NCBI RefSeq assembly: GCF_030445035.2
Contig: NC_080699.1
Span: 1,302,001 to 1,366,000, forward strand
DNA from: Dasypus novemcinctus
Lineage: Eukaryota > Chordata > Mammalia > Cingulata > Dasypodidae
Length of the DNA stretch: 64,000 bases
Direction of reading: 5' to 3'
Of the stretch, positions 12,290 to 22,796 are shown piece after piece (positions within the stretch are counted from its first letter, which is position 1; every line of letters starts with the position of its first letter). The position numbers were made by a program, and so were the translations under genes. The notes below the pieces were generated by a model, which saw only the letters and a program-made list of their open reading frames with translations, was not told the origin of the DNA and did not search any database.

Positions 12290-13392
12290 TTTTTTTATTG
12301 TCTTTTTTTTTTTTAAAAATGGATCACACAAAATGTTACATTAAAAAAATATAAGAGGGAAGCAGATTTGGCTCAATGGATAGAGCATCTGCCTACCACA
12401 TGGGGGTCCAAGTGGTGAAGCTGGCCCATGTGCAGTGCTGATGCGCAGTGCCCTGCCATACAGGGGTGTCCCCTGAGTAGGGGAGCCCCATGCACAAGGA
12501 GTGCACCCTGTAAGAAGAGCCGCCCTGCACGAAATAAGTGCAGCCTGCCCAGGAGTGGGGCCGTACACACAGAGAGCTGATGCAGCAAGATGACGCAACA
12601 AAAAAGAGACACAGATTCCCGGTGCCGCTGACAAGAATGAAGGCAGACACAGAAGAACACACAGCAAATGGACACAGAGAACTCGGGGAGGGGGGGGAGG
12701 GAGGGAAGGAGAAAGAAAAAAATAAAAAAATAAAAAAATATATATATATATAAAAGAGGTTCCCTAATACCCCACTCCCCACCCCCCACCCCCACTCCTC
12801 CCACACCAACAACCTCTTTCATCATTGTGGCACATTCATTGCATTTGGTGAATACATTTTGGAGCACTGCTGCACCACATGGATTATAACTTACATTGTA
12901 GCTTTATACGCTCTCCTAGTCCATTCAGTGGTTATGGCAGGATATATAATGTCCTGCATCTTTCCCTGCAGTATCATTCAGGACAACTCCAAGTCCAGAA
13001 AATGCACCCATATCACACCTCTTTTTCCCTCTCCCTGCCGTCATCAACTCCCGTGGCCACTGTCTCCACATCAATGACATAATTTCTTCAATTGCTAGAG
13101 TCACAATAATTCTATAGTAGAATACCAGTAAGTCCACTGTAATCCATGTTTTATTCCTCCATCCTGAGGACGCTGGGATGGTGATGTCCACTCCATCTCT
13201 AAATCAAGAGGGGGCTTAGATCCCACATGGCTGATGGATGGGATTCTCCTGCTGGAGTTGTAGGCACTCCCGGTTTCCTGGTGTGGGGTTGACCATCTTC
13301 ACCTTCCTGTTAGCTGACCTGGTAAGTCCAACGAACTGGAGAGTAGGAGTTGCAACTCTGCTGAGGCTCAGGGCCCGGCTGGTGCATGGACA
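12290..13392 (-). mobile_element. 5'-truncated L1-type retrotransposon, antisense, with nested SINE
   Basis: A 14-bp duplication, TCTCCAGATATCTT, lies at 12276-12289 and 13393-13406. The T-rich left edge is the antisense poly(A). Body text such as GGTTCCC...ACCCC, then ATTATAACTTACATTGTAG, recurs at 47470-48200 and 61215-61700, so it is a dispersed family, probably the 3' end of a xenarthran L1. A SINE interrupts it at 12354-12755. Confidence 0.7.
12354..12755 (+). mobile_element. Long-type DAS-like SINE nested in L1-type element
   Basis: Head GGGAAGCAGATTTGGCTCAA, the same body as the copy at 4053, and an A-rich tail running into a (TA)n tract at about 12740-12752. The flanking ATAAGAGG / ATAAAAGAGG looks like an imperfect target-site duplication. 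Confidence 0.8.
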
Positions 13393-13406
13393 TCTCCAGA
13401 TATCTT

Positions 13407-14715
13407 GATCTGTTTTTGTGCAGGCTTCTCTCCCCAGCTTCTATGATCTGTTTAAATTCTCTCCCTCCGTGCCCCCTTTTCCTTACACTTTTCAGGTCTG
13501 GGGCTTGTCCTGTCTTACAGCAGCTCACTTCAACCCTCTCTACCGCCCCCCCCCCTTTTTTTTTTCTGTAAGGCTTTTCTGCACCTGGTGACTTCCCCAT
13601 TAGGGTGGGTTGCTTCAGAAAGGCCTATTTTGCCTTCAGGTGTCCAGCTTGACTGAAACTGGTCTGGGTTAGGGCACGACAGTTCTTACAGCCTTTCTAC
13701 GGTAATGCCCCCCCCCTCCCTTTTTTCACTTAGGCCAGTAAAAAGAATTTATTGGGAAAATGGGGGAAAAGAACAGAGGTTGCTGAGAAATGGGAAATAT
13801 GCCGAGATTCGGTGCAGGCTCGTCCAGGCAGAGCGCGCGAGCTCAGGTGCTGTGATTGCCATTTAAGCTACTAATGATTCCTCCCCTTGCTCGTGCGAAG
13901 GGGAGGGGCGCAGCTGGTATTGGTTTCCCCAATGGTGGGGCCAACAGGGAGGCCTATTTGGAATATTCAGGGCTTCCCCTCGGCCCTGGAAAGAGTCCCA
14001 ACCGAGACCTCAAGGTCGAGGTCAGGGTCTCGGCAGGGTCTCATGGCCATGCCGCCTGCTGGCCACGCCATCTATCGGGCCACGCCGTCTGCCAGCTGTG
14101 CCAGCTACCCAACATGTCGTCTGCCGCACCAGCTGCCTTCTCCCATTCACTACTCTAACCTGCCTCAACTTCCCCTTTAGAGAGTTCACGCCCTTATCCC
14201 TAAGGGGCACTGAGGGGCGGTGGTCCCTAAGGGGTGGTGGTCCCTCCTCTGTAGGTGCCTCCCGCTGTTCGGGAGTCGTCCCTGCCTGACAGCGTGGACC
14301 CCGCCGGCTGTTCTACTGAGGTAGAGGGAAGAGAGGCCAGTGCCCTGGTTGGAATTGGACTAAATCCCTGCAGAACTAGTAAGGCGCTGATTCTGTACGA
14401 AATAAACTTATTTAGAATTTTGAAGATATATGTCCTACTAAAAGGATAAAGAAGGGATTGGTAGGTGGGCCCCAAAAGGGGGCCAGCCATGACACACTGG
14501 ACCACGAGAGGGAGGAAGGCCGGGGGCCTTCAGAGGCGGCACCCTCCCGAAGCGGATGGAAACTCTCCTTTTTATTACCCCCGGGGGCCTTCTGTACACA
14601 GCTTTCCTCAGGGGCCCGTGTCCCACCTGGGTCTCTGCGGCCTCAGGTCCCTGGGCCTGGCTGTGCGTGGAGTTCAGACTCAGTGCCGTGCGTCTCCAGC
14701 TCAGCCCACAGTGGG
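13407..14715. other. Repeat-like sequence of uncertain class
   Basis: 13407-13735 continues the sequence interrupted by the insertion at 12290. 13740-14600 contains antisense poly(A)-signal contexts (TTTATT at about 13748, and TTTTTATTACC near 14572), which suggests LTR-derived DNA, but I cannot name a family or set edges. No coding frame is supported. Confidence 0.3.
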
Positions 14716-14719
14716 GGGA

Positions 14720-14995
14720 GCCACGGCCGTGCTGCCATCTGTGAGGAGCCGTGGCCATGCTGCCTGTGGGGAGCCACGGCTGTGCCACCTTCCATGAGGA
14801 GCCGTGGCTGTGCTGCCTTCTGTGAGGAAACACGGCCATGCCGCCTTCTGCGAGGGGCCGTGGCCGTGCCGCCTTCTGCGAGGGGCCGTGGCCGTGCCGC
14901 CTTCTGCGAGGGGCCGTGGCCGTGCCGCCTTCTGCGAGGGGCCGTGGCCGTGCCGCCTTCTGCGAGGGGCCGTGGCCGTGCCGCCTTCTGTGGCC
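14720..14995. repeat. 28-bp GC-rich minisatellite
   Basis: Five perfect tandem 28-bp units run 14839-14978, followed by a partial unit. About four to five degenerate units lie upstream from 14720. The unit core is TGCCGCCTTCTGCG followed by AGGGGCCGTGGCCG. Because 28 is not a multiple of 3 and the unit has no stop, several frames read through it; these are not genes. Confidence 0.9.
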
Positions 14996-15232
14996 TTGCA
15001 GCCTTCTGTGCTTCTCGCAGTCTTGGGGACAAGTGGGGAGGGGGGGATGGGAACTGACTGGCTTCTGGGAAGAGCCCTCCTCCCTGAGCTTTCTCTGTTT
15101 CTTCAATTCAGCATTTGTGAAGTCCTCCTCCAGACTCTAAGCAAATGGGATTTGCCCTTTTATTGGCTAAATCTCTGGGGAGGCTGGTTCAGGGGATGTC
15201 TTAAATCTCCATGTCCATGATGTCCCTGGCAC

Positions 15233-16084
15233 ATTGGTATTCTGCGGCGGCTTGCTCGGTCGGTAGAGATGGGGTCTGGCTGCGGACGAGGGGTCGGTCC
15301 AGCCTTGGACGAGGGGTTGGTCCCGCTTGGGACGAGGGGTCAGTCCAGCAGCAGACGAGGGGTCGGTCTCACAGGGGTTGCGCGGTTCGGCTGACGGGGT
15401 CGCCCGGCAAAGCTGGCGACGAGGGGGTCGCCCGGAGAAGCAGGCGACGAACTGGGGACAAGGGAGGCCAGGCCCTTGTCGGGGGCTCTCAGGACTGGAG
15501 GGCGCACGGCAGAAGAACTACCGCGGAGACAAGGTAAACACGCAAGTCCCCTTTATTGAGGGAGAGGCAACAGTTTTATAGGGGCTGGGGAAGGCTGATT
15601 GGTCGAAGCCACGCCCTGTTCTGATTGGTTGCCGGCGAAAGGTCAGTGGGCGGTACTGGACGGGGGAGGGGTGGTGGTTAGGGATTGGCTGTCGCTGTTG
15701 CTGGGGGAAGGGGCAGGGTTTAGGGATTGGTGGCTGCTGTTGCTGGGGTGGAGGGCAGACTGGATTTTTCCGCCCACGCCTGGCTGTTGCTGCTGTCGGG
15801 GGAGGGGAAAAGGGCAGACTGGAATTTTCCGCCCTGCGCCTGCGCAGGGAGAAAGAAGAAGAAGGGTGCCGCCCCACAAGGCATCGGGTGGCGCCATTTG
15901 GGAGGAGGGGCGGCCGCGGAAGCATGGCTGCCGAGAAGGGGAGACCCGAGGGCACTCTGCGCCCATGCCGAGCTCCCTTCAGGGGTGGCGGTGAGCCCGA
16001 CCAACCACCCTATTATGGGGGCAGCGGTTTGGAATTAGGCCTACTGCGGCCGCTCCCCTCGCCAGGCCAGCAAACCACACTTCA
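15233..16084 (-). mobile_element. Endogenous retrovirus LTR, probably solo, antisense
   Basis: On the minus strand the order is that of an LTR. There are four CCAAT boxes (ATTGG on + at 15598-15602, 15624-15628, 15684-15688, 15726-15730), a TATA box (15574-15580), an AATAAA (15552-15557), then a GC-rich U5-like part with repeated short motifs. The edges are approximate. I found no target-site duplication, no clear primer-binding site and no retroviral coding region beside it, so it is most likely a solo LTR. The exact family is not recognised. Confidence 0.7.
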
Positions 16085-16566
16085 GCCCGAGGGGTGACCG
16101 CAGTATTCGAATATCGTTTGACTTGATAAGACTAATGCAGCCGAAGCAAACTCCTTTTTTCCAGTTTCCTTCCAGTCTTCTTTATTATTTTCAGAAACAT
16201 AAGCTGCTGGAGCCTGTTATGGTAATTGGCGAACTGCTGGCAATTGAGTGTCAAAAGTTAACAATCTTGAAATCTTGAGTGTAACTGCATGATGTAGGGT
16301 GTGTTTACAAAATGAACAAAAGTATAGAAGACATAGTAAGGCAGATTTTCGGGGCTGTCTGATGATGGCAATGGGCACTCGCTATTTGTAGAGTATCCAT
16401 CTCTAAGAGTACTTTAATTTATGATTTATGAAAGCAGCTGCTCAGGTGCCAGGTTAAAGAAACATGACAACTACATGCACAGAATCATTATTATCTAATT
16501 GTGTTCGAGACCAGAAAAATAAGAGCTTTGAAGGGTATTTTTGAAATAATCGGTAAAATTTAACTA

Positions 16567-16840
16567 TAGGGGGTTGTAGTGAGTTAAATGGTGACTTCCA
16601 AAAAAGATACATCCATCTCCAAAGCCCTGGAATCTGTGACTATTGCCTTATTTGGGTAAAGGGCCTCTGCATATGTAGTTAATTTGAGACTCTTGAGTTG
16701 AGATCATCGTGGTTTTTCCAGATGGGCCCTAAATCTAGTAATAAGAATCCTTTTAAGAGGCAGAAGAAAAGGCACAGAAGGGGAGAAGGCCATGTGGAGA
16801 AGCCGGCCGAGGCTGGTGCATCAGGAAACTCCTACGAGAG
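16567..16840 (+). mobile_element. MLT1-like ERVL-MaLR LTR fragment
   Basis: The order of motifs fits MLT1: a GAGTTAAATGGTGACTTCC-type start, then CTTATTTGGGTAAAGGG, ATGGGCCCTAAATC, and GGCCATGTGGAGAAGCC. It is diverged, with no internal sequence recognised. Confidence 0.6.
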
Positions 16841-18050
16841 TTTAGACAGTCTTTTTTTTCTTTTTTTTTTTTTTAACCGATGTTAAATTTCCATAGCTAC
16901 GTAAGAGAGGAAAATGTTAAGAAATGCAGTCTTAAGTGTTTTGGGGGTCAAGGGACATGATGTCTACAAATTCTCTGCAAATGATTCGGGATAAAAATAC
17001 ATACATATAAAGAGAAAACATAATAAAGTGAATATGGCAATATGTTAGCAGGTGATTCTCCATGAAATCATAGAAATTTCTTCGTGCTCTTTTTTGCAAC
17101 TTTTCTGTAAATGTGAGAGGTTTCAAAATAAAAAGTTTTTCTTTTTTTTTAAAGAAGCTGTTCAGATTAATCCCGTAGGTATTACTGAAATAAACTCCGA
17201 GTATGCCACCACTGGTGCAGTAAGTCCACAGTTCTCGTCATGCACGACTCTGCCGGGAATTAATTTTGGTGCCTGTGGCACCAAATGAAACAAATGAGCC
17301 AAAGTGAACATGTCAGTGCTTGAAGGTTTTCATGATCTACAAGGCTTTCCAAATAAAAATCATTGAACAAACGAAGGTACAGCCAGAGGGCTGAATGACT
17401 GAAAAACTGATTTTACAGCTGACTTGCAGAGTGAATTTGGGTAAATCTTTGAATTGCAGTTTTCCTGAGAAAATTCAGATCCAATGCTGGGGGCGCAGGA
17501 GGTGTGAGAGCATTAAAGTGGTTGAAAGCTCCACTGAACGTGGGTCCTAGCCCCTGCCCCCCCAACCCCCGCGCCCCCCGCCCGCAGGGACGTGATCACA
17601 AGGGACAGGAGGAGCGGAGTCGGGAAGGGTGCGTGTCCTCCAGGACACGCTGTCCAGCTGTCCCCACCATGGCTCTGCCCGAGTCTGCCCAGTACCCAAG
17701 ACGCCAGGGTGCGTGTGGCAGGGCGCGGGAGGGGAGCGGTGCCCGCGTCTCCCCCGGGGCAGGCTGAGGCCTGCTCCTGAGTCGGAGGGCCGTGGGTTCC
17801 TGCAGGCGTCCTGTGGCGGCTCGGGAGCCTGGGGACACTAGGGAGAAAGCGGGTGCAGGCGCGGCGAGGCGGGGGTGCGCGGTGTGCGGCTGCGCGCCCA
17901 GCAGTGGCCGGGGTTAAAAGGCGCACGGAGAGAAAGGTGAAGGGGCAACGGACAAGAGGGGTGTGTCTGGCATTACCAGGAGCCAAACACGCTGAAGTGA
18001 CGTGGCACGCTAACAGCCGTGGAGTACGGTAAAAATTACATGTAATTTAT
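16841..18050. other. Intergenic, no gene seen
   Basis: AT-rich at first, then a GC-rich patch at about 17500-17900 with overlapping frames on both strands but no recognisable domain or splice context. Nothing supportable. Confidence 0.35.
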
Positions 18051-18059
18051 TTTTGTAAA

Positions 18060-18520
18060 ATTTGTCCATCACACATTCTTATGACAGTAAGTATAATTAC
18101 CCAAATTTCATTATATGCCAAACTGCACTAAGCATCGTTACTATTATTTCATTATTTGAGAGCAGCTGTGAGGGGTAGCCCTCCAGGGCTCCCACCCGAG
18201 GCGACCGCGCGCTCCCAGGGACGCTGGCAATGCCTGGAAACCTTCGGTGCCCCTGGTACTTGGTGCGTAGCAGCCACGGACGCTGCTCGGCGTCCCACAG
18301 CCCACGGGACAGCGTCCTGTGATCGAGTTCCCACCCCGAAGGGTGAGCAGGGCCCGGGCTGAGAAACCTGGCACAGCTGTACCCATTTTAAAGTTGAAGA
18401 CACTGAGGCTACAGGAGATTTGGTCAGTTTTCTTGGGTCACAAAGTTAGTGAATGACTGAGGTGAGATGTCTGGTCTGATTCTAAAGCCCATTTATACCT
18501 GTAACCGTGCCATGCTGCCT
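18060..18520 (+). repeat. MIR SINE, split
   Basis: Two MIR-like halves (about 18060-18150 and 18370-18520) flank a GC-rich stretch of about 200 bp. The second half reads CCCATTTTAAAGTTGAAGAC followed by GGTCACAAAGTTAGTGAATG, as in the MIR core. Confidence 0.5.
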
Positions 18521-19194
18521 CGCTCTGGCAATGGAAATGGAAATGCATTTAATAATCACACGTGGAGGGCACGAGGTGACTGTTTTGTATGCTACTTATC
18601 ATAGTTACCATAACAGAGAGTTTTAAAAAATGCAGACAATGATTGAAATAGTATTTGTGCTCTGTAAGGAGGAGCTGGTATTTGGGAAATCGAAAGGACA
18701 TGCCTGTTGAAGTTACCTGCTCGTGTACTCAGCCTTCCTCGCCACCACAGCGCTAGCACACCAGTGGAGGAATGCTTGGAAAACAGGATAGAGGTTATTT
18801 TATATTCAGAAACAAAGCATGGATTTTCAAAAGTAAATTCCTTGAATTCCTTGTCCAAATTCTATTTTCCACCTGCCCTTCCTTTTAACACGATAGCTCA
18901 TGACCACCCACACATTTTCATTCACTCCCAAAGAGATGCATTTTATTCCTTAGCGTGGCCTCAGTGACCCCAGCGCAAGAACGGCCATCTCTGCCCAAGG
19001 CCATCACCGCCTCTTGCACTTGCCAGCCCTCAGGGTTAACGGTTTCCCAAGAAAGCATGAGGTTTTCTGTGGGGCAGGATAGAAGGCAGGGCAGGGCATA
19101 TCACACAGAACTTGGGGCAGATTGTGGCTTGGTGGAGACGAACAGTCTGCAGGGAGGACATGGGTGGCCGTGGTGTGGGACTGGCAGGTAGACC

Positions 19195-19350
19195 CACCTG
19201 AGTTGGAATCCCAAGTCTGTCATGCCAAAAGACCTTGGGTAAGTCACGTTGGTTTCCTAAGCTTTTAATGTCCTTGTCTGTGAAACAAGGACCATAATAT
19301 CTTCCACAAAGTATAGTATACTGTAGGCATTCAATAAATATTAGCTATTA
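19195..19350 (-). repeat. MIR SINE
   Basis: Antisense MIR order: GACCTTGGGTAAGTCACG, then TGTCCTTGTCTGTGAAAC, then GGCATTCAATAAATATTAGC. Confidence 0.6.
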
Positions 19351-19435
19351 TATTTATTTTATGTTAGGGTATTAAGTGCAGAAAGTTGAATTAATCATAT
19401 TCTTCAAATCATTGTATATGATTCTCACAGAATCC

Positions 19436-19630
19436 CCTATTGTATCATATTGTATTTGTATTACATTGTATTATATTGTATTGTTATATTGTATTATATT
19501 AATTGTATTGTGTTATAATGTATTGCATTACATCGTATTGTATTGCATTGTGTTGTACTGCATTGTGTTGTACTGCATTGTGTTGCATTGCATTGTGTTG
19601 CATTGCATTGTGTTGCATTGCATTGCATTT
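19436..19630. repeat. (ATTGT)n / (GCATT)n pentanucleotide microsatellite
   Basis: A nearly 200-bp run of five-base units that drifts from TATTGTATTA-type at the left to TTGCATTGCA-type at the right. The frame through it is repeat translation, not a gene. Confidence 0.85.
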
Positions 19631-20029
19631 TTGCTTTCACCTACACTCTCTACACTACACTCTCCCCACTCCCACTCCTATGCTCCTTCTTCATGTATGT
19701 ACTCACTCCTTGATGTGGGTTGTTTATCCTCCAATATATATGTTTACCTGGTAAAAAAAAAAACTGCTCACATTTATCTACATGGCTCTGTAATGTTTTA
19801 AAACCTAACATAGGTGATGTTTTGCCACTGTATAGATCTCAATCTTTACCAACGTGTTTACGATCTACTCATGTTGCTGAGTATGTCTCTAGGCCACTGC
19901 TCCTGGCTATACGTTATGCATCTATCACATTTTACCGACCTGCTGCCCTTCTGATGGACACGAGGCTACCGCCACAAGCAACACTCTGATGAGCAGCCTC
20001 TGCGTGTTCATAACATCCACACACGCTTC

Positions 20030-21440
20030 TCAACAGATTCAGAGGAGTGTTTACTAAAGTTCTACACATATTCAGCTTAAAATAGTATTTGAAAACTAGG
20101 AATAGAGAGGATTATCTATACAATAACAAAGACTATAAGCCAAATATTCATACAGCTAATATTATACAAAATGGAGACATTTCAGAGGTGGTCTCCAAGG
20201 ACACCAGTTATCAGCAACCTTCAGTATCATACAGGAAAACTTGACAAACCTGATAAAACAGGAAAAAGAAATGAGAAGATAAGATGCAAAGGGATAAGAC
20301 AATTGTCAGTTTTTGTAGATGATATAATCATCTATAAACAAACTTAATGAAATCAAAAGACAACCCATTAGAACCAAGGAGTTTAGAAAGGTTGATAAAC
20401 AATATCAGCTAAGAAAAATCAATATTATGTGTCTACACTAATTATAACAACTTAGAAAATACAATGAAAACAAGATATAGTTCACAAAGACAGAAACTAT
20501 AAAATTTCCAGACATTAACTTAAAAATTCACAAGACTTTTACGAAAAAATAACTAAAACTCTTAAAGGACTTAAAAAGAAAAACTTAATTAAATGGAGAA
20601 ATCCAACATTGTAAAATGTTACTTCTTTCCAAATTAATTTATATATTCAATACACTATCAATTACTGTTTAATGACATTTTTAAAGAAACTTGATGAACC
20701 TATTTTAAAGGTTATACGGAATAATAAAGTTCATAAATAAATAAGTTTATATGGAATAATAAAGTTCATAAATAAATTAATTGAGAGAAAAGATCAAAGA
20801 GGGAGGGCTTACCCCACGAGATTTTATGACTACTACACAGAAATCAAAAATAGTAAAGTACTGGTTCAGAACAGACACAGATAAGTAGACTAGAAATGGG
20901 AGGCACAGAATCAGATCTAGGTATGTAGGGAATCTGTCATATGCTGGAGGTGGCTTCATAAACCATTAAAGAAATTATAGACTATTTAATAGATGATAGG
21001 GAAAGAGCTCAAGATGTGGAGATGCTGGATCTTTACCTCACTCCATGTATATGAATCCATCTATCTCTTCATGTTATATATATACATATATAAATCTATC
21101 TGTAAATCTCCTTGAGGATATATTTAATGTTAACAGTAAGCTCACAATGCTAAGAAAGAAAATGACATATAATATCCTTGTAAACATAGGACAGGGAAAA
21201 TTTTCTTTTAAAAAGATCCCCAAATCACAAACCATAACCTAAAAACTGAAGGATTTGAATACAGCAAAATTAAGGATTGTGGTTAGTAAAAGCCTTCATA
21301 GTCAAAATTAACAGAGATTGGGAGAAGATATTTGCAATGTTAAAAAAAAAAAAGATAAAACCTCAAGGCACAAAGAAAGAAATGGGAAAAATATTTAAAA
21401 CGGGCAATGGACGTAAACAGGCCATTCACAGGGTAAAAAC
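20030..21440 (+). mobile_element. Degraded L1 ORF2, sense
   Basis: An A-rich + strand with many stops. Translation in shifting frames still gives L1 ORF2p traces: FVDDIIIYKQT around 20310 (the reverse-transcriptase FADD box region) and later the QINLYIQYTINY / TFLKKLDEPILKVI thumb-type segment near 20620-20720. It is an old dead copy. Confidence 0.6.
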
Positions 21441-22250
21441 TCCAAAGCTACCCCGCGGATGCCGAGCGCTTACCTCCAGTGGTTTGCAGAAAATCCGACT
21501 GAAAGAAAAACCTTACACACAAACGGCAGGCGACAGCTATGAGCGGTGGAAGGAAACGGCCACGCGCACCCGGCGCTGGTCTGCAGAGCCCCCGGTGGGC
21601 CCGGCGCGCCGACCCGGCCTCTTGACTCCTGGGGCTGCGGCGCGAACGGCCGGGTCCTGGGGCGCTTGACACGGCGACATCCACTTACCCCGAGTGGAGA
21701 CAGGCGGCGCCTCTGCGGGCCCCGAGCTCTCGGCTTTTGGGGCCCCGCAGCTCCTGGGGTTCCTGCGCCCCCGCCCGAGCCTTGGCCCCTGGGACCGAGT
21801 CTCAGCTCCCTCCTCCCGCTCTTAGGGGGACTCCAGCCTGGGGTTAGAGCCCCTAAACTCGGGATGAACCTAAGATCCTTGACCCCATCTCCAAACGAGG
21901 CGGCGACGCGGGCCCCGGGAGTGGACTAGGATAACCGCTCTTAGGGGCGCCGCCCACCCAGACATCCACCCACCCACTTCTCGGGTGCATGTCCTGGGCG
22001 AACTCAATCATACGTACATAAAGTGCTACATAAAATATACGCAGAACTACTGCAAAGTCATCCTAGAACACCGGAGATGCTGGGCGCCTGCGTCTCAAGG
22101 CCGGCCCCCCTGTCAGTTCCCGACCCTGCAAGTAAATCATCCTCCGGGGCGCGCGGAGGCGGGTCTCGAGGGACCCCTGCGGCCTCCCTCCACTCAAGGC
22201 CTCTGCGGTTTCCATTTAAGAAAGTTCCAGCAGGATGAAGGTTTGGGCGG
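21441..22250. other. GC-rich intergenic DNA upstream of PIWIL4
   Basis: Rich in CpG at 21460-21960, then AT-rich with isolated GC patches. It may be the outer part of the PIWIL4 CpG island. No coding frame is recognised. Confidence 0.35.
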
Positions 22251-22712
22251 GCGGGGGTCGCCTGTGGGGCCACTAGCCCGGGCCCCATTCTTTCGGGGCT
22301 GCCCCCACGTGTCACGCGCAATGAGACCAAACCCGCTCCTGGAAGCACGAGAATTCTCCCGGACGGCGACACTTAGGAACGAGCAGGTCACCCCGCCGCC
22401 GGCCGCAGGCTCAGGACCGCTCCGAGGTGGCCGTGCGCGGGGCTGCGCTGCGCGGGGGGCGGCAGAGCCCGCGCCCGGAGAGGCCCCGCGCCCCCGAGCC
22501 GGGGAAGCCCCGCCGCGGAGGCGGGGGCGGCGTGGAAGCTTCTGGCAGGGCGCGCCCCCGCGCTAATCCCCGCCCCGGCCCGCGCCGCGCTTTCTGCTGT
22601 GGACTCGCGGGCTGCGCTTCGCCCACGCCGCGGGGGTCTCCGCCCGTGCGCCCGGAGCCCGAGCCCCAGCGCTGCAGCCTTCGAGGACCAGACGCCGGAG
22701 GCACGACCCGGC

Positions 22713-22796
22713 ATGAGCGGGCGGGCGCGCGCCAGGACACGAGGCGCCCGCCCCCCCAGCGCCTGGGCCGCGGGGCGCAGCGCGGACTCGCCGTCG
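22713..22796 (+). CDS. PIWIL4: PIWIL4 coding exon 1 (residues 1-28)
   Basis: Starts [11 protein letters not shown], the Arg-rich N-terminus whose methylated arginines are bound by Tudor proteins in this family. G lies at -3 of the ATG. Donor GTGCGT, phase 0. Intron 1 opens with a (CCCTG)/(CCCGG) repeat; the rest of it to 23975 shows nothing else I can name. Confidence 0.85.

Noticed and set aside
14438-15106. Repeat-containing frame of 222 codons across the 28-bp array
   Set aside because: The unit length is not a multiple of three and all frames stay open; this is a minisatellite artefact.
19376-19801. 141-codon frame rich in Ile/Val/Leu/Tyr/Cys resembling a membrane protein
   Set aside because: Translation of the ATTGT/GCATT microsatellite.
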